64,000 nt of DNA, from positions 192,739 through 256,738 of the forward strand of contig CAJHNH020008101.1 in NCBI GenBank assembly GCA_905116865.2, given 5' to 3'. This stretch comes from Candidula unifasciata. Taxonomy: Eukaryota > Mollusca > Gastropoda > Stylommatophora > Geomitridae. Positions 1 through 10,310 of this stretch are shown in pieces (within the stretch, counting starts at the first letter, position 1; every line of letters begins with the position of its first letter). Both the position numbers and the translations under genes were made by a program. A model generated the notes under the pieces. That model was not told where the DNA came from. It saw only the letters and a program-made list of their open reading frames with translations, and made no database searches.

Positions 1-1013
1 GAGCTAAATGGTTATAAACTTGAGGCGGGTCGAGAAGCGACGGAGAGATAATGTCCATACAGACCTACAAACACTTAGTGTCACCAACTGGAAAGAGAAG
101 GCCAACGAGAGAAATGAATGGAGACGGGTGATATCTGCAGCAATGAACCTCAAGGGCTCGGAATGCTGAAGAATTAGATTTTTTAAAATGGTTATAGGTC
201 CTCTTACACACTGTGCACAATATTTGGGGTGGAAGGAATAGGCCTCAGACGCCTGTAGATCACATCAACGAGTGTTCATTGGTCCCAAAAAATAGGCTGC
301 TACTTCTCACCATATAGTAAAGATAACCGTGTGCAATGACGCTGGTTCACATCTCCCGACTTTACCTTTTTTTATATAGTAAATAACAGAACGGGAATTA
401 CTAGCATACTTCTTCAACACTGTCAGTTTAAAAAATAAAAGGTAACAGCCTCTTTTCCCGTCTATGGTTTATGGGGCATATGGTGTTAGTCTTGTGTTTA
501 TATGGGTGATGTTGTCATCATGACTCCTTGTCATGACTCTTTTACTTCCCAACACATTACTTGATTCCTATTTACGATGAATCGATCTGAGAGTCAAGGT
601 CTATGTTTTTCCTCCCCGATTCAGATGTGAAGGCAAAAGCTTTGGACCGGAGGGCGAGAGTCTAGCCATGGAGACTGACACTCTCAACTCAGGCAGGACC
701 ACCCAGTGATGGCTACAACTCTAAAAAAAAATTTATATGAATGTTATGTTTTGAAGCAACCGACATTTGTTTGTGAAAAACGCAAATATCATGGGGTTTC
801 ACATGAAAACACACTGTTCCGATCTTTAAAATATCACTGTGATTTCACCATATTCGTCTGCACCCTGACGTAACATGCTTAAAACTTTTGACATGACACA
901 CTACAATATTAACAGGTTAGAAGACAATGCTTTGGTTACTAGTCATTTCTTCCATACACTTGAAATTTTTATTTGAAGCACCCCCCCCCCCTCCTTTTCC
1001 CCCTTCGGGGTTT

Positions 1014-1256
1014 CTCTGTGGCGAAGTGGTCAAGCCGTTTGCCTCGAGCTCTAGAGGTCGTAGGTTTGCTCCACGGCTGGCATTTCAGTTCAGGATCGAA
1101 ATTTTTTTATGGAGATTTCTGGGGATCATCGCTGCAGCTACAGAGTTCTGTCTCTGTGTGGCCCAACAGCAGGCGGCTAACCTTTCTGCGGAGAGAGACA
1201 TGTGGGATAGCACACGCTGCAATGAAGTTAATCCTCTCGACTTCAACTTTTAACTT
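1014..1256 (+). mobile_element. tRNA-headed SINE-like element
   Basis: The left end reads like a tRNA promoter: an A-box-like stretch with GTGGCGAAGTGGTCAAGCCG and about 30 bases later a B-box-like GTAGGTTTGCTCC. An unrelated body of about 170 bases follows. This layout is typical of tRNA-derived SINEs. It sits in the intron and shares its orientation with the ETS gene. No flanking target duplication was recognised, and the exact family is unknown. Confidence 0.45.
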
Positions 1257-1437
1257 TAACCTTTAATTTGAAGCCTCCTCGAAGGGATATTTATTTTCAA
1301 AGAAGGTATCAGATTATTACTTATGATAGAATAAATAAATGTAATAACTATCCGAAAAGAAGATAGATGAATAGACTGTCCTTGGACTAACCAAAGAACG
1401 TAGTGAGTTGCTCCATACCGAAAGAGTCTATAATTTA

Positions 1438-1458
1438 CATCTTTTCTGTTTTCACCAG
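1438..1458 (+). other. 3' splice site of the ETS exon
   Basis: A pyrimidine-rich run (CATCTTTTCTGTTTTCACCAG) ends in AG at 1457-1458. The open ETS reading frame starts right after it, with two bases of a split codon. In vertebrate ERG and FLI1 the last coding exon also begins at the G-S-G-Q-I-Q-L-W-Q segment, so both position and phase fit family knowledge. Confidence 0.8.
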
Positions 1459-2039
1459 GTTCCGGCCAAATCCAACTGTGGCAGTTCCTTCTGGAGCTGC
1501 TCTCCGATTCGGCCAACGCGGGCTGTATCACGTGGGAGGGCACCAATGGCGAGTTCAAGCTGGTGGACCCCGATGAGGTGGCTCGGAGATGGGGCGAGCG
1601 TAAATCGAAACCAAACATGAACTACGACAAACTGAGCCGGGCCTTGAGGTATTACTACGACAAGAACATTATGACCAAAGTCCACGGAAAACGTTACGCC
1701 TACAAGTTTGACTTCGCTGGGCTTGCTCAAGCCATGCAGCCATCTTCAACAGACCCATCGGCGTATAAATACCAACAGGACTACTTAATGTCTCCCTATC
1801 AATACCATCACCACCATCATCATCACCATGCGCACAATCAGAAACTGAACTATTTGAATCCTCACTCGCCGCTATCCAACTCAGCCACACCAAGTTTGTT
1901 TCCTCCACCTTCCAGCTACTGGCCGGGAAGTCCTGGTTCGAATCTTTACCACAATATTCCAAATCACCACATGCCCCCTCATCCTGGTCACATGGCACCA
2001 CCGCTACCCTACTACCCGTATGATCGATGGGAGGCGTGA
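1459..2039 (+). CDS. erg: ERG/FLI1-subfamily ETS transcription factor, last coding exon
   Basis: This exon encodes 192 full codons after a split first codon and ends at TGA 2037-2039. Residues about 2-85 form a complete ETS winged-helix DNA-binding domain that starts [15 protein letters not shown]. It contains the recognition-helix segment [13 protein letters not shown] with its two base-contacting arginines and ends KRYAYKFDF. The region after the domain (Q-A-M-Q-P, then Y-K-Y) matches the C-terminal arrangement of ERG and FLI1. Residues about 116-123 are eight consecutive histidines, followed by a Pro/Tyr/His-rich tail resembling the ERG transactivation tail. The product is a nuclear factor that binds GGAA sites. 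In the family it acts in mesodermal, blood or vascular development; that role is known from vertebrates and only inferred here. The Pointed domain and start codon lie upstream of the window. Whether the gene equals ERG or FLI1 cannot be decided, because invertebrates usually have one member. Confidence 0.95.
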
Positions 2040-2064
2040 AGAATAAGGTGCATGTAATGACATA

Positions 2065-2975
2065 GTACACAACGTGGTCGTATCTCCAGCTGGTATTCAA
2101 GAACATAATAAAAAACTTAGTCGTATCTCCAGCTGCTATACAAAAACACAGTGAGCAAAGTAATCTATCTCCAGCTGGTATACAAGAAAGATTTTAAAAC
2201 GTGGCATTTTTCTAGCTCTTCTAAATGTACAGAGAAAACAATATGTTCATATCTCTAGCTGGTTTACAAAAACATAGTAAACACCTTGGTCGTATCTCCA
2301 GCTGATATACAAGAAAAGAGCAGACAACATGATCGTATCTCCAGCTGGTATACAAGAACAGAGTAGACAACGTGGTCATATCTCTAGCTGTTATACAAGA
2401 CTAGAGTAAAATACCTGTTCGTATCTCCAGCTCTTTTACAATAACACAATAAATAACGTTGTCGTACTTCTAGCTGGTATACAAGAACAGAGTAAACAAC
2501 GTGGTCGTATCTCTAGCTGGTCTATGAGAATACAGTAAACAACGTGGTCGTGTCTCTAGTTGGTAAACAAGAACACAGTAAACAACGTGGTCGCATCTCC
2601 AGCTGGTGTACCAGAACACAGTAAACAACGTGGTCGCATCTCCAGCTGGTGTACAAGAACACAGTAAACAACGTGGTCGCATCTCCAGCTGGTGTACCAG
2701 AACACAGTAAACAACGTGGTCGCATCTCCAGCTGGTGTACAAGAACACAGTAAAGAACGCTTTTGTGTCTCCAGCATCTGGTATACAAAGACAACACAAT
2801 GACTTGTATTTCCAGTTAATATAGAAGAAAATAATCAACAGTGATGTCCAGCCAGTAGAGGAAAAAACATAATAACGTGCTGTGTAGTTCCAGTTGGTAA
2901 TTAAAGAGCCTAACCAACAGTGCATGTTTCTAGCCGATTTACATAGACAAAATCAACAACGTGGTGTACATTTGT
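2065..2975 (+). repeat. 43-bp minisatellite in the presumed 3' UTR
   Basis: About 21 tandem units contain TCGTATCTCCAGCTGGTATA followed by a CAAGAACACAGTAAACAACG-type segment. The six units at about 2500-2780 are nearly identical. Units towards both ends are progressively diverged, as expected of an array homogenised at its centre. The period is not a multiple of three and no coding function is suggested. The last partial unit is shared with the duplicated block that starts at 2934. Confidence 0.9.
2107..2112 (+). terminator. Candidate polyadenylation signal of the ETS gene
   Basis: AATAAA lies 68 bases after the stop codon, inside the first unit of the 43-bp repeat. Another AATAAA is near 2450. 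Because both fall in repeat units, the signal could be fortuitous and the real 3' end may lie further on. Confidence 0.3.
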
Positions 2976-3103
2976 CGCTATGTTATTATTGCATATCGCA
3001 GTGAAGATGATGACAACAAGCAAGATTCCGTTTCCCTGTACAGGTTGGTGGACATGAGGAATGCAACCTGGAGTAGCCAGTTATGAACATTTCACAAAGA
3101 GCA

Positions 3104-3374
3104 AAAGTAAAGTAAAGGGTCCTTTTCCACGCCCTCGGGCTATTGGGCATATAGGGCTAGACCTATATTTTATAGACTAGACCAGTCAGCCCTTGGTGGT
3201 ACATGTCAGTATCACGACGGCCGCCTTTAATTCCCATGACTTTACCTGGTACCCGTTTGAAGCTGGGTCTACCTCGGAGCCAAGATTTTGTTGAAAAATC
3301 TGTCTCCATCAGGACCTGAAACCACGACCTTCTGATCCGCAGATGAGCGTCTTGTCGCTACACCATGGCAACAC
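3104..3374 (-). mobile_element. SINE family A (CTTTACTTT-tailed)
   Basis: Read on the minus strand, a tRNA-like head is followed by a core with CCAGCTTCAAACGGGTACCA and a tail of repeated CTTTACTTT. The same core recurs at about 12246, 19499, 27755, 28804, 60026 and 62492, with partial copies at 20519 and 21549. It is therefore a dispersed short element of about 270 bp. The copies differ by several percent, so the family is not recent. The copy at 12246-12520 is part of the segmental duplication. Confidence 0.75.
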
Positions 3375-3534
3375 CCCCACCCCCTTCAAGGGCACAATGG
3401 TAATCTGGTTAATGAACACAGGACAAGCTTATCAGTCGCTTTACTCTTGTGGAGCTAGCTATTGAGGAAGAAATCGTGGTACCTATGGATCTGTCCGGGG
3501 TGCTGTGATGATAGTCCTCACTAATCATTTACTA

Positions 3535-3695
3535 ACGCCACGCTGCATAGACTTTAAGAAGAAGACAGGAGACAAAAGTCTGTGGTTAGACATGACTACC
3601 AACGCCACACAGCATGGACTTTAAGAAATAGACAGGAAACAGAACGTGTGGATAGAGCCAAAACCACATAGCATTGACTTAGAAAAAGAAGAAGT
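3535..3695 (+). repeat. Tandem copies of a LINE 3' tail
   Basis: Three tandem units of about 70 bp contain ACTACCAACGCCACACAGCA and a run of A/G with AAGAAGAAG. The same words end the LINE fragment at 61255-61470, where they are the final codons and tail. The units therefore look like a locally multiplied LINE 3' end. The copy in block B2 is at about 12675-12845. Confidence 0.6.
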
Positions 3696-3984
3696 TTACA
3701 CGGCTTTGATTTAGGTAAATACTCTTAATAACCTTTGCCCGTCCACTCTTCTGCTTTTGAGGACTATGTCTAACTGCCTCATTTGACATGATCATAGTTT
3801 TTGTAAATGATCACTTTTGAGTGTCGACAATTTACTCAAACAATTCACAAATATGTTCCTAATAGAACACGTACAAATGGAATCTCAGTAAACGGAATAA
3901 CGGATGAATATTCGTATATGTTTGTACAAGAAACACAGGCGCTATATTCTTTGCATTTTAACCCATTTTTTTAAATAATGCGAC

Positions 3985-3989
<5 letters not shown>

Positions 3990-4034
<45 letters not shown>
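3990..4034. repeat. (CA)n microsatellite
   Basis: An uninterrupted CA tract. The paralogous block at 12079-13790 has a clearly shorter version at about 13142-13166, so this tract has changed length since the duplication. Confidence 0.95.
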
Positions 4035-4039
<5 letters not shown>

Positions 4040-4684
4040 ACAATACATTGCACAGTTAGATCATGGGGTAAAATTAACGTTGGTCTCCCAATTTACACAG
4101 CACTACACACTAGCTCATTTATGATTTGTCGACCTTGAGCCACACATCCTTGAGACAATGGTACGGGGGTTTTCTGCAATGCCGTTGTTATCGCGTGCTG
4201 TATATTTAAGCACGCCAGCACTTTTAGGTTTCCAAAGACATGGACAAACTGGGTCTAACACACAACTCCCCTAGAGGGAGCTGCAACCTACGTCACATGC
4301 ATTCTGTTTCTCGAAAGAAAAACGTAAATGCAAGGAAACCTAAAAAGCAAACAACAGAGCGGTACATTCTTAACCTCCAGGAAAGTAGACCAGCCCAACA
4401 AAGTTGTAAATGAAACGTGACCTACTTTCTCTGGGGAGACTTACGTAGAACTAACCGAAAATGGCACACTTTGGCTGCATCTTATCAGGAACCTTGCTAC
4501 ATAATTTATTCAACATACACTGAGTCTGCAGTCTTCTTCTCGTTGCGAATTTCTTACCACTGTCGGAAAGTAAAGAAACCCGTATAATGTATGGCATACG
4601 ACTGTGAATTGCTAACAGCTTATTAGTAGCAATTTATAAGTCAAGAAGGATCCACTTCACTGAACATGGTTTTATCCCCTATGG

Positions 4685-5177
4685 CTTGGTCTCTTTCCGC
4701 AGAACGGTTAGCCACCTGGAGAAAGCTTGGGCTGGGAAGCTCTATGGACGAACCTGTCCCAGTATGTCTTAGTGACAGGTAACTGGTGTAGTGTTCTGTA
4801 TCACAGATATCACTATTACAATATTATTCCTGTGATGCTTACATGTGGATATATATGTAATTATCAATGTAATTATAATCGCAAACTGGATTTATTACAT
4901 GTGTTGACATATCACGTGTTTTGTGTTGACAATTTTTTGAAGCGTCTGACGTTTTATTTCTGGTTTAGGTTATGTTTATTCAACTAATCAACATCATGGC
5001 ACAGGGGTCTATCCCATAAGTGCTCCGTTCTACTTCTAATTCAAGCTGTAGTCTAAAGATTCTCAGCACAGTGCACGAAGTTTCCTGAAGGATCCTGAAA
5101 TATTTTGGGTAGATTTTAAACTCCAAATTGTGACCAGGCAGCGCCGCTAGGCTACTATTTTCGATTTACAACTGCAA
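4685..5177. other. No gene seen
   Basis: Short open frames occur here but none has a recognisable product. The sequence is AT-rich and appears unique within the window. Confidence 0.5.
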
Positions 5178-5347
5178 AGGGATTTTTTTAACGTACGTAG
5201 CAATACACAAAGGCGTCCGATCTCACTATCCAGAGACCAGGGGAAATTACTAGAAGTTTGCGTGAAATAATCCTAGTCTTCACCGGGGCTTAAACCCGGG
5301 ACCTCCAGCACTCGGGGCGAACGCATGCCTCGAGACCACTCCGCCCC
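5178..5347 (-). mobile_element. SINE family B, tRNA-like head
   Basis: On the minus strand it starts GGCGGAGTGGTCTCGAGGCA, which is A-box-like, and has a B-box-like GGTCCCGGGTTTAAGCCCC about 40 bases later. A short body with GTCTCTGGATAG follows. A related copy lies on the plus strand at 19925-20090. The promoter spacing fits a tRNA-derived SINE. A poly-C run follows immediately on the right. Confidence 0.65.
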
Positions 5348-6120
5348 CCCCCCCCCCAACCCCCACGTTTTATTTCTAATGTGTGCAAGATTGGACGAAT
5401 TCTCCAATTTATTTGTCATCATCATCATTGTCTTCCACTGTGTATGCCAAGTGTTGTGGGAAGGGATTAAGTGGTGTTCTATGGCATTACTGGAGCAGCA
5501 GTATCCTAGTGGTTAAACTTTTTCATGCCACCGGAAAGTAAACACAACAGGCTTTGACCATAACACGTACTGAGCTATAAAAATAAGATAACAAGATATA
5601 CAACCAAACGACAAGTCGAACCAGTCAGCATCACAATATTCCAAGCACATACGAAAAGTGAACGCTTTTATCAGCACATACATACACATTCAATACGACA
5701 AACACACACAAACATCACTTAACTGACGAATCACCTATAGAAATAGCGTTTCTGCCTGGACAATCCATCACTATATGTCTACACATACACATACATATAC
5801 ACACACACACTCAACACACACACACACACACACGCACACAAATTGTGAACACGGTCCTTCACTAATTTAATTGCTGACCAGCTTTCTATTATCAGTTCGG
5901 GTTAATGAAAATTTTATGTTATGTCTGCAATTCCCCCCCCCCCCCACCCCCCTCCCAACCCCACCCCCACACACACACAGTTACTCTCCTTTAAGATTTT
6001 TTGAGGTTTAGCTGCCTTGTTGGTAACTTATAATGCTGCATTCCAACATGCCCAAACCATGTGACCTTTCCTTTGTGCTTTTTGGCACAAGTTGTATGTC
6101 CCACAACACGTCTGGTAGTG
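5348..6120. other. Low-complexity intergenic sequence
   Basis: It contains C-rich runs at about 5341-5365 and 5934-5972 and interrupted CA/ACAT tracts at about 5780-5840. No supported gene or known element was seen. Confidence 0.5.
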
Positions 6121-6170
6121 CCGTGTATTGCTTCGTCTCTGGTGGTTACATTAGTGGCTTTTATAATATA
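6121..6170 (+). repeat. Solitary unit of the 51-bp repeat
   Basis: Fifty bases match the unit of the array at 8384-9302 with only about two differences (GTGTATTG here, GTTTATCG in the array). The next bases start the composite repeat element that separates it from the main array. Confidence 0.9.
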
Positions 6171-8383
6171 CTAGCTGTACCCGGCCACGCGTTGCTGTGG
6201 CATAGTTTGGCTAAATGGAAATAAAAGAAAATAGAAATCGCACTTGTCTAATACAATCATTGTCTGCTCAGATAAGAAATAGTCTTTGATCTCCACCACA
6301 CCCCCCCCCCTCCACAACTAAATCCACCTACTACCCTCTCCGTCATCAAAGGTTTTTGGAAAAGAAAGACAATGGAAATCGCACCTGTCTAATATAATTA
6401 ATGTCGCAATCATTCTCTGCACATTTATATAGAGATAGTCTGGTTCTCCAACTTTAGAACACGCACCATATAATTGTATCTTTATATTAGTGGTCGTCTA
6501 AATGGTGCTATTAGCACGGTAACAAAAGTGGTTATTTGGTTATCTCATGCTAAAGCTGTTTGTATTTTTATAGGAGACGGAAGTAAAGCTACAACTGTAC
6601 TTGTAAATAACAAAGTAAGTCGTAAAAAATAGAAAAGCGGAGGTAGCGTTGGTAAAATATAAACAAATTAGGTAATGAGAACTTGAAAATCAAGTGTAAA
6701 GCTCTTTAAGTTCTCTTAAATTTAAGTCATTACCCCCCTCCCCTCCCCTTTTCCACCGACTACTGCTCTCTCCCTCTTCGAAATATTTGAAAATCATTAC
6801 CTGGCGATATTTTGTTGTTGCTGTAACTGACATTGACATCCCTGTCCATCTGGACTAAAATGGGGAGCAGGAATTGTAATAGCTAGTGAATGGGGCTAGT
6901 GTAATATTTACCACATCATCCTTCAAGTACCAGTACTACTACTAAAATAATGTCACTGCTATCTGTGTTACCATCGGAGTAGACAGAGAGTCGTGAGCCA
7001 GAAGATTTGGTTCCGCATGGCTAGTACTGTCGCCACAGACTGGTCAGGTTAGGATGTATAATTTCGCTTCCCGACAGAAGAACACCATAACCTTAGCGGC
7101 GGTCTTCACATGAGAGCACTATGATGTAACAGCCCTGGTGTAACAACTATTACTGCTGCTGCTACTTTAAGTGGGTAAAGCAGTTACTGTTACTTAAAGC
7201 TCTCTCAGTAAATAGTTTGCCCCCCCCCCCCCCCCCCCCAAATTCACCGACAACTCTTTCTCTCATTGAAGTAGTTGGGAGGAAGAAAAAAAAAAAACAC
7301 TTGAAAAGCAAATGAACACAGGAAAAAAACACCATAATTAGGAAATGAACGCCATGGTAAACAGCAACGCTTAAAATTCCAACGCAGATGAAATAACTAA
7401 ATCTAAAAAAAAAATAAATGAAAATCTAAAAAATTTCAGCGTAACCATGCAATCGGAAAGTTTTAAAATGGAATCATAAGTATGCGAAATGGTCACATTT
7501 AATTATCAAACGGTTTACCCATTTACTTGTCTTTTTTTAATATTAAGGCAACATGGCTAGTGCTGTCACCACGACAGAGCAGATGAGGATATTATTTTAG
7601 TCCGGGGTTAAAAAAAAATATTAACTACTGTGGATTCGAACCCAGGTCTCCCGCACAGGAACCCAGTGTTCTAACCATTCGACCAAGCAGCCAATTAATC
7701 GGATAAACGAAAAGAGAACTTAACTATTATAGATATGTGTCCCTACTACTGAGTCCTGATTAAAACACAGTTCAAAACCGCAGGCAATTGTTTTCTCGTA
7801 GACAGATACTCCAGATATATTAATGAAACGGCACAACAATAGAAATCGCACGTGTCTAACACGGTTAATGAAGTTAATGTCGCAGTCAATGTCTGCGCCG
7901 ACGTCGAGATAGTCCTTGATTGCCCCCCCCCCTCCCCCCCCCCCCATCCCCCCATCGAAGGTTGTTTGAAAAAAAAACAGAAAATAGAAATCGTGTTTAA
8001 TATGGTTATTGTGGCAAATATAGAGATAGTCTTGTTTAATGTACCACGTCCTACTCTATGTATTAGAGAAGGCGTTGGCTGCACGTAACTCGCCGGCAAA
8101 TGGCGGAAGCCTTGCGTTCTGACTACGGCGGCGCATGCGCAATTGCTAACGTGGCTATAATTAGAAATCACTAAAGTTATAAATATTAGTTTCGAATATT
8201 ATGGCTTAATATGTGGTCACCTATCTCTAACAGCGACAGGTTGAATTTCAAACCACGATGGTTCAAAATCCGGTATCAAAACAAACATATCCTCAAAATT
8301 TCAGCTAAATCGGTTCAGTAGTTTCCAAGTCTATAGGGAGCAAACAAACACACAAACATTGATTTATATATATATATAGATCT
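6171..8383. mobile_element. Composite repeat element inserted beside or within the 51-bp array
   Basis: The left edge CTAGCTGTACCCGGCCACGC and the right edge with CAGCTAAATCGGTTCAGTAG, then CAAACAAACACACAAACA and a TA-rich tail, resemble paired ends of a dispersed retroelement class. That assignment is from memory and uncertain. Inside, a module with AGAAATCGCAC and GTCTAAYACR occurs at about 6235, 6375 and 7842, each near poly-C runs. A family C SINE sits at 7547-7692 and a partial one at about 6990-7110. No long reading frame is conserved. It may be one element carrying internal repeats, or several nested ones. Confidence 0.45.
7547..7692 (-). mobile_element. SINE family C, tRNA-like head
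   Basis: The minus strand begins GGCTGCTTGGTCGAATGGTT and has CCTGGGTTCGAATCC about 35 bases later. These are good matches to pol III A and B boxes. A body with ATGGCTAGTGCTGTCACCAC lies at its far end. Related copies are at 10911-11050 and 29905-30060, with a partial one near 6990-7110. The tRNA-like part could be mistaken for a tRNA gene, but it cannot fold through a full acceptor stem and is fused to a body. Confidence 0.65.
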
Positions 8384-9302
8384 GTTTATCGCTTCGTCTC
8401 TGGTGGTTACATTAGTGGATTTCATAATATATCCGTTTATCGCTTCGTCTCTGGTGGTTACATTAGTGGCTTTTATAAAATATCCGTTTATCGCTTCGTC
8501 TCTGGTGGTTACATTAGTGGCTTTTATAATATGTCCGTTTATCGCTTCGTCTCTGGTGGTTACATTAGTGGCTTTTATAAAATATCAGTTTATCGCTTCG
8601 TCTCTGGTGGTTACATTAGTGGCTTTTATAATATGTCCGTTTATCGCTTCGTCTCTGGTGGTTACATTAGTTGCTTTTATAATATATCCGTTTATCGCTT
8701 CGTCTCTGGTGGTTACATTAGTTGCTTTTATAATATATCCGTTTATCGCTTCGTCTCTGGTGGTTACATTAGTGGCTTTTATAATATATCCGTTTATTGC
8801 TTCGTCTCTGGTGGTTACATTAGTGGCTTTAATAATATATCTATTTATCGCTTCGTCTCTGGTGGTTACATAAGTGGCTTTTATAATATATCCGTTTATC
8901 GCTTCGTCTCTGGTGGTTACATTAGTGGCTTTTATAAAATATCCGTTTATCGCTTCGTCTCTGGTGGTTACATTAGTGGCTTTTATAATATGTCCGTTTA
9001 TCGCTTCGTCTCTGGTGGTTACATTAGTTGCTTTTATAATATATCCGTTTATCGCTTCGTCTCTGGTGGTTACATTAGTTGCTTTTATAATATATCCGTT
9101 TATCGCTTCGTCTCTGGTGGTTACATTAGTTGCTTTTATAATATATCCGTTTATCGCTTCGTCTCTGGTGGTTACATTAGTTGCTTTTATAATATATCCG
9201 TTTATCGCTTGGTCTCTGGTGGTTACATTAGTGGCTTTTATAATATATCCGTTTATCGCTTCGTCTCTGGTGGTTACATTTGTGGCATTTACAATATATC
9301 TC
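8384..9302 (+). repeat. 51-bp minisatellite, 18 units
   Basis: The unit includes CGCTTCGTCTCTGGTGGTTA and CATTAGTGGCTTTTATAATA. Spacing is exactly 51 bases between the units checked. Variation between units is limited to a few positions (GTGG/GTTG, ATAT/AAAT). Because 51 is 17 codons, all plus frames stay open for long distances and give repeated 17-residue peptides such as YPFIASSLVVTLVAFII. This is probably a consequence of the period rather than evidence of a gene. Confidence 0.95.
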
Positions 9303-9530
9303 TTGTCACACTGCCATGAAAAACTGCGTTTTCATCCAAGTTCTGCCAGAATAAACCTCGTTACTGCTCATAATAAAATACAGACTACGGTTACTCACCA
9401 CTGGTCAACAGAACATGAGATGTGTAGTGGTAACAATCATGACATATATATACCTTGTCTAATCCTGTTCTAGTCCTGGGGGAGCTAAACCTCCTTTTAT
9501 TTTTCCAGTGGGTCAAGCTAGGGAGGATTT
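9303..9530. other. No gene seen
   Basis: Short unique stretch between the 51-bp array and the hairpin. The word GGGAGGATTTA occurs at about 9521 and again near 9665, bracketing the hairpin. Confidence 0.5.
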
Positions 9531-9616
9531 ATCGAGTAAGAGAAAGTGTATTGATCGGCACTCATAGAAAGAAGTAGAAAGATGAGTGCCGATCAATACA
9601 CTTTCTGTTGCTCGAT
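9531..9616. repeat. Near-perfect hairpin (inverted repeat)
   Basis: A perfect 23-bp inverted repeat pairs 9543-9565 with 9582-9604 around a 16-base loop. With two mismatches the pairing continues out to ATCGAG (9531-9536) and CTCGAT (9611-9616). The whole is an 86-base structure. It could be a tiny foldback or MITE relic, or a transcribed hairpin. Nothing nearby suggests a terminator role. Confidence 0.9.
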
Positions 9617-9702
9617 TAATTCATAATATTTAACATCTTCAAAGTTTCCCCCTCTGTTTATTTATAGGGAGGATTTAGCATTATTTAAGTTAGCTATTAT
9701 TA

Positions 9703-9705
9703 GTA

Positions 9706-9740
<35 letters not shown>

Positions 9741-9753
9741 TTTATTAATATTA

Positions 9754-9800
<47 letters not shown>
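9703..9800. repeat. (ATT)n microsatellite
   Basis: About 30 ATT/TTA trinucleotides with a few interruptions. Confidence 0.95.
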
Positions 9801-10084
9801 TGAGTGGCAACAAATATAATTTTACATTAGAAATCATATAAAACGCATTACAAAAATTAAACACCAGAACGTCTGTATACCCACGGTTAGAGGGATCACT
9901 AAACTCGCAACTTTTCTAAGGAGGGGCGGATATCAGTAGTACCTTTCGGTTTGCACATCGTCAATGGGTCTCTTATTGGTACTGTTTATCCAGCCAAGCA
10001 CCCCTAAAAGGGTTGTAATAGCTATGTCTTTCGTATCGCTTGATATCCACAACTATGGATGCGGACAGAATTCGTCTCAAGTTA

Positions 10085-10310
10085 TTTAAGCTAAGTTGAG
10101 TTGAGTCAAGTATTGACATCACAGCACTCGGGGCATTTCCATGCGTGCTCCGTCCTCATCTTCAGCAGCCAGCGCAGAGTTCCAATACTGATGGTACCCG
10201 TCACAGTCTGGGTATATGTCCGTCTTACCTTTCCACTGAGTGTAGTGAGCCGACCAGACCCTCTGCTTACACCCAGGTACCTCATTCTACCCAGGCCATA
10301 ATAAATAATT
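10085..10310 (-). mobile_element. 3' end of an RNase H-bearing LINE, fragment
   Basis: This matches the end segments of the larger copies at 15485-16190 and 37325-37700. It shares GAGTTGAGTCAAG, GACATCACAGCACTCGGG, AGAGTTCCAATACTGATGGT and GAGTGTAGTGAGCC. On the minus strand it would encode the C-terminal tail of the LINE ORF, ending near CCDVNS. Only about 225 bp remain, so it is severely 5'-truncated. Confidence 0.65.

Larger units (their letters stand above)
1..1458 (+). other. Intron upstream of the last ERG/FLI1-like exon
   Basis: No conserved reading frame is visible here and the stretch ends in a clear splice acceptor, so it is read as intron of the ETS gene. It contains a tRNA-headed SINE near its right part (about 1014-1256). 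The rest is AT-rich unique-looking sequence. The upstream exons of the gene lie outside the window. Confidence 0.6.
2934..4684. repeat. Segmental duplication block B, copy 1
   Basis: This 1.75-kb stretch is almost identical to 12079-13790. The differences are few: a longer CA tract here, about 25 extra bases near 4193-4218, nine bases missing near 3656, and scattered substitutions. The block begins at the last, degenerate 43-bp repeat unit and ends at CCCCTATGG. It holds a SINE (3104-3374), tandem LINE-tail remnants (3535-3695) and a CA repeat. No gene is visible. Confidence 0.92.

Noticed and set aside
2934..4684. Block B as a Helitron or other single transposon
   Set aside because: Its edges lack TC...CTRR termini, inverted repeats or target duplications, and its ends coincide with array and block junctions. 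A segmental copy is simpler.
7547..7692. True tRNA gene
   Set aside because: A- and B-box matches are good, but there is no complete cloverleaf with acceptor stem and the sequence continues into a SINE body present in several copies.
8384..9302. CRISPR array
   Set aside because: Units are contiguous tandem repeats without unique spacers, and the genome is eukaryotic. The same holds for the 43-, 54- and 23-bp arrays.
8531..9319. 262-residue repeat protein
   Set aside because: Frame follows from a 51-bp array period; all three plus frames stay largely open, so it is not taken as a gene.
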